A DNA stretch of 64,000 nt from Blasia pusilla (lineage: Eukaryota; Marchantiophyta; Marchantiopsida; Blasiales), in assembly GCA_050084515.1 (NCBI GenBank), contig CM114271.1, positions 16,802,001-16,866,000 on the forward strand. The letters are read 5' to 3'. The notes below the pieces were generated by a model. That model was not told where the DNA came from and made no database searches. It saw nothing but the letters and a program-made list of their open reading frames with translations. A program made the translations under genes and the position numbers. Shown piece after piece: positions 11,600 through 22,686 of the stretch (positions within the stretch are counted from its first letter, which is position 1; each line of letters begins with the position of its first letter).

Positions 11600-12605
11600 G
11601 CTACGATGACACCCTTGGATACCACACCCATTGTGTGGTGTATCCCGGAGGAGGGTATTCGAGTGTTAGATCTCTTTGGAGGGATTAGCACCGGGTTAGC
11701 TGTTATTTTACAGGCAGGAGTGCGAGTGTAGCAGTACCTGTACGTGGAGAGTGATGATGTTGCGAGGCGCGTCTCACTACGACTTGTGGCACAGTTATGC
11801 CCACGTTTTCTCAACTTATTGTCTGCGTTCGTGGTACAGGGATACCAGAGTTCCCTACAAAGGGATATTTCATTGTTGGGGGCGCAGGACTTAGAGCGGG
11901 TAGGGACCATTGATTTGGTCATTTCCGGTTGGCCATGTCAGGGCCAATCGAGTGCTGGACAAGGCAGCTGGTTGGCTGACACTCGGTCCACGTTGTTTTG
12001 GGAGATGTTGAGGGTCTTACGGCAGTTGCAGGAGCACCAGTCTCGTTCTCGAGCCTACATTCTGGAGAATGTGCTGATCTTAGGAGACTCCAGGTCACGG
12101 TGGTGACGAGTGCTCATCAGGTGCGTGCCTGAATCGGCCCAACAGTGTTCTTGGATGCGGCAAGTATAGGTTCTAGAGCCCATCGCCACGTCTATGGTGG
12201 ACCAACTTGGTGCCCCATGCGGTGTTATCGAGGGCGTATGTGAGAGTGGAGCGCCCCTCCCATTTGTTAGTGGATTCCATTCTGGATCCAGGTCGTCAAT
12301 CACAGGCAGTGAGGCACGATGATCGACCACCGTTGACTGTGGTCAACAAAGTAGGTAGGCCGGCCGCGAGCAACCTTGCCCACGTTTGTGAGTTTTCCCA
12401 CTTCCTATGCATACAAGGAGGCGGGTCCTGGCTTGGTTTGGGATGACCAGGTTCAGCGGTTGGTGGAGCCCAACGCCGATGAGAGAGAGCAAGCGATGGG
12501 ATTTCCCACAAGAGTGACGGCAGTACCGTCAGTGTGAGAGGCATCACGACGCCATGTCTTGGGTCAGGCGATGGACCTGAACTGCTTGACATGGATCCTC
12601 AGCTT
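11600..12605 (+). pseudogene. DNMT3-like cytosine-5 DNA methyltransferase inside copy A
   Basis: All the main C5-methyltransferase motifs are recognisable and in order. Motif I (SAM binding) is VLDLFGGISTGLAVILQAG near 11663. Motif IV is ISGWPCQGQSSAG near 11920-11955, with the catalytic Cys in PCQ. Motif VI is LENV near 12065. Motif VIII (RAHR) is near 12175 but frameshifted. Motif IX is ADEREQAMGFP near 12480, and motif X GQAMDLNCLTWIL near 12562. The linker wording (FWE, then RAHRPRLWW in copy C) resembles the DNMT3/DRM branch more than DNMT1. The enzyme would add methyl groups to cytosine in DNA. The longest open piece, 11744-12106, keeps motifs IV and VI. Stops and frameshifts break the whole. 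Confidence 0.85.
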
Positions 12606-12949
12606 AGGACTGGCTGAGTAGCGCCATATGAGATCGCGACAGATCACAATGGTTGCGTTGGTGAGCCCCATGCCTACCAAGATGGTGGAGGCAGTGGCTG
12701 GGGGCAAGACTTGAGAAGATCTACACACCAGGGGAGATCGGGAGAGACACCCTTGGACTTCTTGGGATGTTTTGCTGGTACGTGAGGAGATGATAGCCAC
12801 AACATCGAGCGTGGTTCCGGGCATTGCACGTGGAGGAGATCAGAGTTTGCAGTTGACTGCAGGAGAGCGGCCGAGTGTTGTTGTTCGAGACGGGGTTGCA
12901 CCATAGCAACCACCGATACCTGCGCCAGAGATTCCTACCATAGTTACGA

Positions 12950-14400
12950 TGGAGACTTGGGAACCACATATGGGCCCTAAGTTGACAGGAGGAGAGCGGC
13001 GCCGGATACATCAGTTCCTCAGGAGTTATAGAAGCTGCTGCGTTTAGCATGGAGGATTTGGGTATGCCAAAGGGACCGAGGATCCGCATTGAGTTGTCGA
13101 GTGATACGTCGATCTTCCGATGACCCTACAGGAACAGTGATATGGAGAGGGCTCTGATTTAGAGTAGGAGCAAGGACTTGGTCGGAGCAGGACTAGTGGA
13201 GATGTCGCATGGGGAGTATGCATCTGCCAGTGTCATGCCTGCCAAGAAGGATATGCATGGCAACTGGACAGATAGGTGGATGTGTGGGGATTACCAACCT
13301 ATCAATCGGTAGACGAAGCCCGATAGGTATGCCATGCCCACTCCTGAGGAGATCTTTGATGGGATTGGTCACGCAAAGGTCTTTAGATCATTGGATTTGC
13401 GAGCTGGATACCATCAGCTGCCACCAGATTGGAGGACAGGCAGAAGACGGCATTTGGGGGCATCGATCCTCACTGGAAGGATTGTTTGTACTAGTGACGG
13501 TTCTAACCATTTGGGTTAAAGAACGCCCCGACTGAGTTTCAAAGGGTCATGGATAGGATCTTGGCTAGTCTGGATTTTGCTAGATGTTATATTGATGACA
13601 TCGTAGTCTTTAGCGCCACGATTGAGGAGCATGAGTGACATCTACAGGAGGTGTTTCGACGATTGCAATTACATGGGCTAAAGCTACATCCAGGCAAGAG
13701 CAAGTTCTTCTACAACCAGATTGAGTACTTGGGTCATACAATATACCCAGGGGGCCTTGGTGTTCAGAAAACGAAGGTAGAGGCTATCTCAAGCATTCCA
13801 CGCCCTACAGATGTGATCCGTGTTCGCGCATTCATGGGATTGGCAAACTTGTATCGGCGGTAGGTCAAGGGATTCAGTTCAATTGCAAAGCCGCTAACCT
13901 TGCTGACCAAGGTGGATCACGAGTGGCACTAGGGGGATGAGCAAGAGCGAGCATTTCAGTTGCTCAAGGACAGGTTGACGTCCGCGCCCATCTTGAGGAG
14001 ACCGATCAGGGGGTGTCCTTTCCAGTTGCACGCACATTGGAGCGGTGCTCACCCAACATGATGATGAGGGTAGAGAGTTCGTGGTGGCTTACACTAGCCG
14101 CTCAAACAAAACTGCAGAGGCAAAGCACAACTCGTATGAGGGTGAGTGCTTGGCTGCAGTGTGGACTGTTGCGCATTTCAGGTGTTACTTATTCGGCAAT
14201 CCTTACCATCATCATTGATCATCAACCAGTGAAGTGGTTGTTGGAGTCCGATAAGCTTACAAGGAAGCTTGCGAGATGGGCTCTGTTGTTGCAGGAGTTT
14301 GATTTTTAGATGGTACATAGACCTGGGACGCTCAACCAAGATGGAGATGGGTTGAGTTGTAACCCATGCCCGAGTCAGCGAGATGCGAAAGGAGCTCGAT
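12950..14400 (+). pseudogene. pol: Reverse transcriptase and RNase H, copy A (broken)
   Basis: RT is recognised by the primer-grip region (MCGDYQPINR), SLDLRAGYHQL and the active site CYIDDIVVFSA near 13588-13620. It is followed by the tether EVFRRLQLHGLKLHPGK and LGHTIYPGGL. RNase H shows RCSP, then ECLAAVWTVAHFRCYLFGN-like residues and DHQPVKWLL. These functions copy the RNA into DNA. Frames change repeatedly. TAG stops at 13310-13312 and 14307-14309 are CAG in copy C. The start of this unit, just after the methyltransferase, is set from the first shared motif. Confidence 0.8.
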
Positions 14401-14739
14401 GGCATGGAGAGAGTGATGAGGAGTCAGTGCTAGGATGGCACGCGTTAGCCTATTTAAGCATGTTGGATATGGAGAGCCAGAGTGTGGAGACTTCGATGGC
14501 GAGGTCTAGTGGAGAGTCCTTGGATCCCGAGGCCAGTGAGGAGACGACATGTGGCCGAGATATTTATGATGATGGAGTAGTCTTGGAGTACCTTCGTACT
14601 GGCAGCGTTGCGAGCACCGTGGGTGCTAGAGAGTGGGATCGGATCCTACAGCAGGCCAGACGGTTCCGTTGGGAGGGGACACATATTTTGAGGGTTTGGG
14701 AGGATGGTAGGGTACGCGTAGTGCCACATCCTTTGTAGA

Positions 14740-15850
14740 GAGCACGACTAGTGCAGCATGCCCACGAGGAGTTGAGTCACCTTGGGGTGAAGCGGACGTA
14801 CAACTTGCTCCAGATTCAGTATTGGTGGCGAGGCATGCAGACTGATGTTCAGCAGTTTGTTGCCAGGTGCATGGTGTGTGATCAAGTCCGAGCATCCTTC
14901 AATGCTCCGACTCTACAATTGCATCCATTACCAATCATAGGCTTAGGGTATGGATGGAGTTTGGATTTTGCAAGACCTTTGCCTTTAACGGAGCGTCACA
15001 GTCGTTATGTGTTGGTGATGGTCGAGCACTTCTCGAAGTGGATCGAGTTGGTTGCATTGCTTGAGAAAGCAAGTGAGGGAGAAGCTTTCGCCTTCCTTGA
15101 CACAGTGAGGGGTCATTATGGCGCACCGGCTGAGGTGTTGAAAGACTAGGGTACAAAGTTTCGCGGTGAGTTCCAGGCCTTCTGTGATCAGGCGCTGATC
15201 GGCCACCGCACGACTTCGCGAGATCATCCTGAGGCGGATGGATTAGTGGAGAGAGTTGTGCAGACGGTGAAGAGGGGCTTACGCAAGTATGGATTTCAGA
15301 GAGGTCACCTAGGAGATTGGGACCTCCAGTTTCCGTGGTTGGCGATAACATACAGATTCAGGAGGCAGGCATCCTTAGCGTCTTTTTCACCGTACTTGCT
15401 ACTTTATGGCTGAGAGCTAGATTTACTTGCAGCCATTCGTCGAGATGCTAGTGAGGTTCTGTACCTTGATGAACCAGATGTATGGATGCGAGCATGTTCT
15501 CACAAGGCTGAGTTGTTTTGGAGAGTGATGCCCATGGCGTTCGAGAACTTGGCGATAGCGCAACATCGGGATACGTTGAGGTATGCGACTATTCGGGGTG
15601 GTGGTTATTGACCAACTATCCGGAGGTTTCATCAGGGAGATTATGTCTACTTGCAGCACACGGCACCGACGACGTTGGATGTGACTGTAGGGCGCACTAT
15701 CTTGAGAGTGCGTGACGTTTTGCCATCCGGTGTTCTCTTCCTGGAGGGACGCGATGGTATGGTATGGAAGGACCATGTGCGTAATTGTGTGCCATGTCAC
15801 CTTCCTAACATTGATGGTACAGTAGATCCAAGCTCAACAGTAGTTCCTAC
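14740..15850 (+). pseudogene. Integrase, copy A (broken)
   Basis: The zinc-binding HHCC region is present (H-A-H-E-E-L-S-H-L, then CMVCDQV). The catalytic core shows the first Asp in SLDFARPLPL, the second Asp in EVLKD just before a stop at 15147, and the Glu in DGLVERVVQTVKRGL. These are the DDE residues that join element DNA to the chromosome. A longer C-terminal part with FHQGDYVYLQHTAPTTL and DHVRNCVPCHLPNIDG follows, then a PHD finger. At least four stops interrupt it. Confidence 0.8.
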
Positions 15851-15854
15851 AGGC

Positions 15855-16007
15855 TTGCGTTGTATGTAGTGTGGTTCTCCTCGTGGTACGGCCACGATGC
15901 TAGTCTATGATGGATATTTGAGAGGTTGGCATATGACATGTCTGATGCCACCTCTCACTAGGGTTCCTCCGGGACGATGGATATGTCCCAGATGTACATA
16001 GAGGAGA
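15855..16007 (+). pseudogene. PHD finger at the C terminus of copy A Pol (damaged)
   Basis: The frame keeps the C4HC3 spacing of a PHD finger: C-M-x-C, then TMLVYDGYLRGWHMTCL, PPLTRVPPG and RWICPRCT before the terminal stop. Two zinc-binding Cys residues are now Tyr (VYDGY, against VCDGC in copy B), and a TAG interrupts the first Cys pair. PHD fingers read histone H3 tails. Here the finger occupies the place where chromoviruses carry a chromodomain. Confidence 0.75.
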
Positions 16008-16179
16008 TACTAGGTAGGTTTTGATTCCGAATTTTTCTGTGACATGGATGACAGGAAGGCGATTAACGATGGGGCCACATGTGCACCCGGCCTTTCTGCT
16101 CTTAGCGTCTTAGAGATGTATGTCGTGGTAAGTAGGGATAGATGGCTATCTGGAGTTAGAGGTACCTAACCACCAACTA

Positions 16180-16305
16180 GGAGGGCGATTGGATATATTT
16201 TGGTACTTCTCGCCTTAGTGTATGGATGCCATGAGTTAGCATGAGATCGTGTGTGTTCGATGACAGCGATATATGTTGTGTAGCGATGTGTATGCGCACG
16301 ACAGT
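16180..16305 (+). repeat. Polypurine tract and duplicated LTR tail of copy A
   Basis: A short purine run (AGGAGGGCGAT, near 16183-16193) is followed by TGGATATATTTTGGTACTTC and continues to GCGCACGACA. This ~110-bp stretch repeats the last part of the LTR itself (16820-16946). The same arrangement is seen in copies B (47463-47590) and D (63099-63235), so it belongs to the family and was not created by a single rearrangement. Confidence 0.65.
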
Positions 16306-16946
16306 TGTCACGACTATTAGGATAGATCGGTGGGATCTAGCAGAGCGTCTGCACAAGTAGAGGAGGTCAAGCCCAGGAGGTCGAGGATGACCTATTGAGG
16401 TCCCGGGAAACCTGAGAGAGCAGGTTTCCCCTTCGTTTTGGCTCATTTGGAGCCATATAGAGAAACTTACTATTTCAGGCAAGTTTCCATATTGGGGATA
16501 GTTGACTTTACCCTTTTGGAAGTGGCCTTTGACCCGCTAAAGAAGGTCAAGAGCCAAGGAGGTGACCTTCGAGCATAGGTTACCGTTGAGAGGGCTTGGG
16601 AGAGGGAAGGGGGTATACCTCCAAGACAGAGAGCTTGAGAGCTCATTTTCTCTTTGTTGAACCTCTTGGCATAAGGCGGCGGAGCTATGGTTCCTTGCCA
16701 TGTGAGTGTAACCCAATCTTCTCATTAGGAGAGTGGGTTTGGTTTGACATGAGAGAGAGTGTACATCTTTGAGAGCTATGGTGTGAGATGGTGTAGAGAG
16801 AGATTGGATCTTACTTTAATTGGAGATATTTTGGTACTTCTTGTCTCTGTGTATGGATGCCATGAGTTAGCATGGGATCGTGTGTGTTTGTGTATGTCGT
16901 CAATAACAACGATGTATGTTGTGTAGCAATGTGAATGCTCACGAAA
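16306..16946 (+). repeat. 3' LTR of copy A
   Basis: The LTR is about 641 bp. It starts TGTCACGACT and ends GCTCACGAAA, a decayed form of the family end GCGCACGACA. The family LTR thus follows the TG...CA rule with short inverted ends TGTC...GACA. The internal GGCGGCGGAGCTATGGTT block is shared with every LTR of the family in this window. Confidence 0.75.
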
Positions 16947-16949
16947 ACT

Positions 16950-19355
16950 GATATATAGTCTCATCGATAAACCATCCTCAACTCTAGACATCCCACACAG
17001 GTCTATGTCCCCTCAACCCATACGTCCACAATGCTCTCAGCATCAACATAAAACCCAATATCCCAAATAACTTCCCAATACTCAGAATTCCCTCACACGT
17101 GGAGGGTAAGAGATCAGAATGGGTAACCTGACAATAATGTCAATATCGCTCCTCGGCAATTGCAAATCTCGACCCCAACTCGGTCATGAAGACAACTCCT
17201 CCAATAAGAAACTCGTACTCCTCTCGTAATGACGTTGCTCAAACCTCCTCAATATGTGGTGTGGATCTAGCGGTATGGTGCGGCACTGGCGGCAGGGAAC
17301 GCTTACACAACAACACGACACTCGATAATGGGATGCGGGACTCCGCGGCATACCCTCCTCAATCAACAATACACACACTATGCTCCTTAGTGAAGGAGCG
17401 GCTCCGGGATTGAGATGGTGCGGTGCAGCCACGAGCGGCACGGCGCGGAAATTGGCAGCGCGTTGCGGCTACGAGGGTGACAACACGGTACTCGATCGTC
17501 CTCGAGCGGCTACCAATCACAACATAGCAGCATGAAATGAAAACTTAAAGACCATAACTTGAGATCACCTGCCATCTCTTATTGATGACAAACTTGCGAT
17601 GACGGTGGTGGCCAAAAATAACTACGTGGTGGCAACGCAAGTCAGAGAATCAACGGTCGTCGTGGAAGACCCTCTTGTCGTGTGCCTACTCTCCTTGAAC
17701 GTTAATCTTGTTTGTTGCGGAAGCGTGCGTTCAGTAGGTCACGCTCTCAACGCTGATTTGCATCCAAACACGCACTTTGGTTAGTTGGGTCTTGGATCAA
17801 TCAGCGGGGTTACTTTCCGAGTTCTCGTCTCGGACTCTCATCAAGCTCAACCTTCCTAGTTTCGCGGTTTACAACACGGGCAAATCTCGAAAGACTTGGG
17901 ACAGACTTTCTGGTCGGTTAAGGAACCTGAAACGGCGTTTCGCGCCTAGCGGTTCCAACTGTCCGATGGACATCCAATGAGTTCCTCACCAAGACTCGCA
18001 CGAAGTGAATCTCGGGTTGGAATCCAAGTGTGGCGTACAAAGTCCACTCCCTTGGATCAGGTTTGGGTTTCGGGTTTCCGTGCCAAACTCCCGTTCCATC
18101 CCGTGCCTCTGAAACGCCGTTTGGCGCCCAAAGTGGGGTTTCGTTTCCCGAGACATCTCGGAGAAGGTCCTCCCTTACTAGTACTTCTGGGGATCTCCGG
18201 GGGCCCCCTACATTTAGGGAAAAACACCCGGGCCTCTCCAATTGGCCCTCAACCCGATTGCTCTCTCAATCGTTTTTGGCCAATATCTCAGTATGTACTT
18301 ATGCGTTTGCTGAGATCTTTAGTGCGTTGGAAGCGTCTCAAGCTCAGCTTTCCAACGCGCTCTTATTTGTCCCGAACGCATCTTGGAGCTCAACGTTATG
18401 GTCCTAAACATAGACAGATTCTCCCAAACGTTAGTCGTGTTCCAAACTGGTTCTCACCTCTTTGGCAACCAACCTCCCAAGACTCAACTCATCTCAAGTC
18501 TTGGCTCGCGTTTGGTCTAGGTTTCCTGGTCGCGACCACTAACGCATGAAACGCACAACTCTGTTCCGCGTTTCGTCTCTTAGACTTTTCCAAGAGACTC
18601 TTCCAAACGCCTCTCCAAAGCGCAAACCTCGCAGCGTGAGTTCCTTTGAGTTCTGATGTTTCGCTTGGCGCCTATTTGGTGTTGTTTGGTTATGAGGGTC
18701 GTGACACCTCCACTCCGTAATGGCGGCAATGGCAACCAAGGGTGGACAACAGCCGAACGCGGCTCTGAGCAGCGCTAGGCAACGGTGGCGGCCGACGATG
18801 GACAGTTGACCATTGATGGTGATGGTTGGCCATCAACGGCATACCGTTGATGGTGACTATGACAAGGACGGCCGCCGCCGGCACGTTGGCTGGTTTAGGG
18901 TTTGAAAATTTTTACCCTAAAAATCGCCTAGCAATGGCAGTTTTGCAAGATTAACCACGACGTTTTGCTCGCAAATCTAGATTGTGCACCGTCTATTGCA
19001 GGACTATAGTTCCGCCGCCTCATGCCAAGAGGTTCAACAAAGAGAGAATGAGCTCTCAAGCTCTCTCTCCTTAAGGTATATCCCTCCCCTCTCCCAAGCT
19101 CTCTCCATGATAACCTATGCTCCCAAGTCACCTCCTTGGCTCTAGACCTAATTTAGAAGGTCAAGAACTACTTAACAAAAATAGAAAGTCGATCATATAT
19201 TCAAAACGGTACTTATTTAAAATGGTAAGTTCCTCAATATGATTCCAAATGAGCCGAAATGAAGGGGAAACCTACTCTCTCAAGTTTTTCGGAGCCTCAA
19301 TATATCATCCTCAACCTACGGAATGTGTTCTCCACTACTCGCGAAGGCACTATAC
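16950..19355 (-). mobile_element. Ty3/gypsy fragment G (5' part, minus strand)
   Basis: Read on the minus strand it runs from an LTR remnant (19355 to about 19010) through the leader with its minisatellite (about 18880-18720) to the pre-Gag region (17675-16950). The last part matches copy A 8030-8760. It is interrupted by a solo LTR of another family at 17676-18706. The DNMT and pol parts are absent. It abuts the 3' end of copy A. Confidence 0.7.
17676..18706 (+). repeat. Solo LTR of a second retrotransposon family (LTR2)
   Basis: The 1,031-bp LTR starts TGTCGTGTGCC and ends GGGTCGTGACA. It is flanked by CCTCT (17671-17675) and CCTCC (18707-18711), a 5-bp TSD with one later change. The intact target is seen in copy A, where AGACCCTCCACTC reads through on the other strand. 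It is homologous to the LTRs at 45175-46080 and 61821-62453. No internal region is present, so it formed by LTR-LTR recombination. Confidence 0.85.
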
Positions 19356-19627
19356 TAGACATGAAAAATCCTTCTCCATTAAAATTTATTCTCCTTTTCC
19401 ATCCATTATGAATTGAGGCACAAATTCTAAAATTTGGGTTATTTATCGTAATTATTCCACTTTATTAATATTTATTATCATCCATTATTAAAAATAAGGA
19501 AACCACTTTATTATAAAATAAACCTCAAAAGAGGACAAAGAAAGGTAATAACAAGTCAAAAGAGGAGTAAAAAAATGCATGAAAGAATGCAAAAAGAAAA
19601 TGGCAACAAGCCCACGTAAACACCGGC
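19356..19627. other. AT-rich spacer
   Basis: No gene is visible. It lies downstream (in minus orientation) of the LINE-like frame and may hold its 3' untranslated remnant, but no clear poly(A) tail is seen. Confidence 0.4.
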
Positions 19628-20518
19628 TCAACGAGCAACACGATTGATTGCTTGAAACAAATCTGACAAGAACACGAGTGGTTGGTCAGACGTGAATGGA
19701 CGACGAGGCGAGCGACCTCCCACCACCTCCGCACGACGTATTAATGCCAAGGCTTGTGCACGTTGTAAGGCCACTGAGATGCATTGCCTAAAATAAATAG
19801 TAAGTACCGAGAGAGAAGGACTACGGGAAGGGGCAAGGTGATGATTCTTGAGGGAGTGGTGAGCACATGTTTTCAGGAAAGTATCGAAAGATACATGTAA
19901 ATGACCGAATACTTCCACTGCAAACGGAATAAATCCGTCAGTCGCATGTCTCACATCATAACTTAACTCCTTGATTCTTGTTGCAGCTTCGGCCGCCAAA
20001 CCTTTGGTATGTGCAGCTCTACACACCAAGTCAGAACGTGTTGGATCAGCAACCACCACATCACATAGTGTCCGGAATCCACCTCGAGACATAACAAGAT
20101 CCACTCTCCGACGAGAGGTTGCTTGTGTGGTTGAAGGTAGGACGTGGAGTTGCTCTTGCCCAACGGTATATCCTATCGTACGAGCCACCGATGCTACCGC
20201 CTCTCTAATGACATCATGTGTGGCCGTTCGTTCTCCACCATGTGCACATCGGAGAATATGGATACCCTTGGCATCAATAGGATCCCCGCATACACAATTT
20301 GGCACACCTAAGAGAGAAGGATGGGGAAGTCCAAAACGTAACCGCAAAGCTGTCGAGAATATACTTCGAGGAAGACGAAATGGAAGAATAAGAGGATTTG
20401 CAGTAAGCCATGCTCCCGCTCCGGTACCAGGACATGAACGTAGACGAGCTCGATTAGCGTCGGAGGATGCCTCTGAGAGAATGCTGGAAAAGTTGATTAT
20501 ATTAAATAAATATTTAAT
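19628..20518 (-). pseudogene. LINE-type polyprotein C-terminal fragment
   Basis: The minus-strand frame is open for about 297 codons from a stop near 20520 and has no ATG at its start. It reads GTGAGAWLTANPLILPF, then STALRLRFGLP, a Cys/His cluster (NCVCGDPIDAKGIHILRC) and RRRVDLVMSRGG with DVVVADPTRSD. This is a familiar C-terminal region of plant and algal non-LTR reverse transcriptases. The zinc-binding cluster is followed by acidic residues spaced like a PD-(D/E)XK restriction-like endonuclease; that assignment is my inference. Reverse transcriptase itself is missing. The frame has no stops, so the insertion may be fairly young. Confidence 0.6.
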
Positions 20519-20524
20519 TGATTA

Positions 20525-22290
20525 ATACAAGTTACTTTCTATTCCACTCAAATCCCTATCCGTTTCCTCTATCCCTATCTATTTCTACCCTTCTAATATG
20601 GTTCAAACAAAAAAATTCAACATATTGCCTATTTTGTCCTATTATCTCATTATCTTGTCGTCTTATGCATATGTAATCTTGGCATACCATACCAAACTTC
20701 TGGAGCTTGCGTGACCAGTTCCTTCCCATCTTACGAACCCGACCTTCTTGACTCTTCTGAAAAATCTTGGTTGCGGCCCTTATTTAAGGTCTCGCTGATA
20801 GTTCTCTCTATCTTGGCCATGTAAGGATGGTAGATCTCCCCCACCCCCCTTCCCTAGTTGCACATAATGAGGTAGGGCAATAGAGAAGCTTAGCAAAAAA
20901 TGATAACCTAATTTTGAATCTGAAACTTAAATGGGCTTACACTCTACGGACCATGTGGTGAAGAAGGTCGAGGGAACCTGTAAAGAATGGAGATGTAAAA
21001 ATGTCCCCCTCTGCATTCAGATGAAGGGTTCACAATCGGGTGGTTTCTAAATATCTTCCCAACCTATCCAAGAAACTAAAACTAGTGAAGGCAGATTGGC
21101 ATGAACAATACTCAAAAGTCGAAGGAAACACACACATCGGCCTCTAGAGTGCACATCAAGCTCATAAAGTGAGCACGACATGCGAACTCAAGTTTTCAGC
21201 AAAATAGAGCGGGACCAACCAGCCTCCTCCGCAACTACATTCACGATGAAGGAAGTGCGGCAAGAAATGTAATATACTCGAGTTAAGGGGGACTTTGCAA
21301 AGAGAGATTTGGAGGGTACAACTAACACAATCGCAAATCCAGCGATGAAGATAGGCGGGTTTAGCGAAGCTGCAATTGCATAGCTACTGGTGTTACAAAA
21401 GAAACGTGACACTCATTGTAATAGCAAAAATCCAACGATATGAGCTCATAGATGCAACGCACTAAAGCAAGAACTAAAGTAGCTCCTCAACCACTTGCCT
21501 CAACCAGTATTCAAATGATGTAAAGCTAACTAAAGGGCGAAAATGCACTATAGCCGTGGCTACCCCACGGGCCCATCTATGAGAGAACGTCAGGAATCCA
21601 ATCTACATTGTCACACGAGGAGTGCAATGTGCAGGACTCCAAAGCATCACAACCAAGTGAGCGATTCTCTTTGCAGCGAGTTAGAAAGAGAATCAAGGGA
21701 ATTCAACGCACAATGCAGAGACTCTATCGAGTCCGGACAAGTAGCGTAGAGATACTATTGAGTCCCGACGAGTCGTGAGTCCCGACGAGTCGTCAAACAC
21801 TGTTGGTGAGACATTATAGACTCTTCCCTGGTCGTGTTGTGGCCTTCAGGTTTTGTCTTTGAGCGGATGGGATCTCTCGTTTTTATCGAAGTGCATCTTT
21901 CTTCAACACAACAACTCAGGCAGAGGCTTGCAAATGTGAGAGTATCCGCCCTCCCCCTCCCTCCGAGGCCTCAGCGGCCAAGCCCTAGTACATGCGTCCC
22001 TGCGCGGCTTGCCCTAGGACGTGCGGAGGAGATACCTCCTCCCCAACATAGCCTCGAGAGTAATGGCTGGAGGCTGTGATTCCGGCCCTTGGATTCCAGT
22101 TCGGGAAAAATCCGACGCGTGGACGTTGCCAGAAGCTGCGCGATCTGAGATAGGCCGCAACTACCCGGCCGTATCCCACGTGGAATCAGTAAAAAGCTGA
22201 CGGCTACCCACCGGGACGATCCAAATCCGGAGGCGGTCTCCTCAAGGTGGGAAATGAAGCCCACTACTCCTTCCCGCTCTCGATAATTTT
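20525..22290. other. Low-copy DNA without a recognisable gene
   Basis: Open frames here resemble no family I know. A direct repeat GAGTCCCGACGAGTCGT occurs twice near 21755-21795. The part 21935-22260 is GC-rich, but its frames give no recognisable protein. Confidence 0.4.
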
Positions 22291-22294
22291 CGTT

Positions 22295-22342
22295 CTGAAC
22301 CGACTAGCTATACTCTTATAAGAGTATAGCTAGTCGGTTCAG
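22295..22342. repeat. Perfect 48-bp palindrome
   Basis: The arm CTGAACCGACTAGCTATACT plus CTTA (24 bp) is followed at once by its exact reverse complement. There is no loop. See the findings on recurrent fold-backs. Confidence 0.9.
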
Positions 22343-22686
22343 GACCTCCGAGACAGTTTCTTCTTACATAACCTTTTTCATTTAATGAGTGAATAAAGGG
22401 AAGATAAATCAGTTACTTTTGACATAATTATTATTCATTTACTGAGTGAATGAAGGAAAGATCAATAATTTATTTTCTGACATAATTATTATAGCCTTAT
22501 GGATGTAAGAGCTTTTAACGACACGCATAAAGACTTTTCTGGTCTTACCTCCGGAGCGTAGTTTGTAGCCACCGTTTACTGACTTGTTCAGCGATTTCAA
22601 ATTCTTGATCTTCGTAAGCGGATACGGTTTCACGCTCGGTGAGCTTATCCAACATGGAGTCGAGCGATTAATCTTTGGGCTACAGC

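Larger units (their letters stand above)
6825..16946 (+). mobile_element. Ty3/gypsy element copy A with captured DNA methyltransferase
   Basis: A near full-length but decayed element on the plus strand. The order is LTR (from 6825), leader, Gag, zinc knuckle, protease, DNMT3-like methyltransferase, RT/RNase H, integrase, PHD finger and 3' LTR (16306-16946). The RT-RNase H-integrase order is that of Ty3/gypsy. Each domain carries in-frame stops, several of them TAG where copy C has CAG. The 5' LTR matches the 3' LTR only to about 7345, after which the sequence differs. A copy of the last ~110 bp of the LTR also sits just upstream of the 3' LTR. No TSD could be identified. Confidence 0.85.

Noticed and set aside
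11320-11922. 200-codon minus-strand frame
   Set aside because: It is antisense to the protease-DNMT region, which has recognisable domains on the plus strand. No motif on the minus strand.
17977-18549. 190-codon plus-strand frame inside the solo LTR
   Set aside because: The region is an LTR with a TSD. The frame is not kept in the homologous LTR at 45175-46080, and the protein has no recognisable feature.
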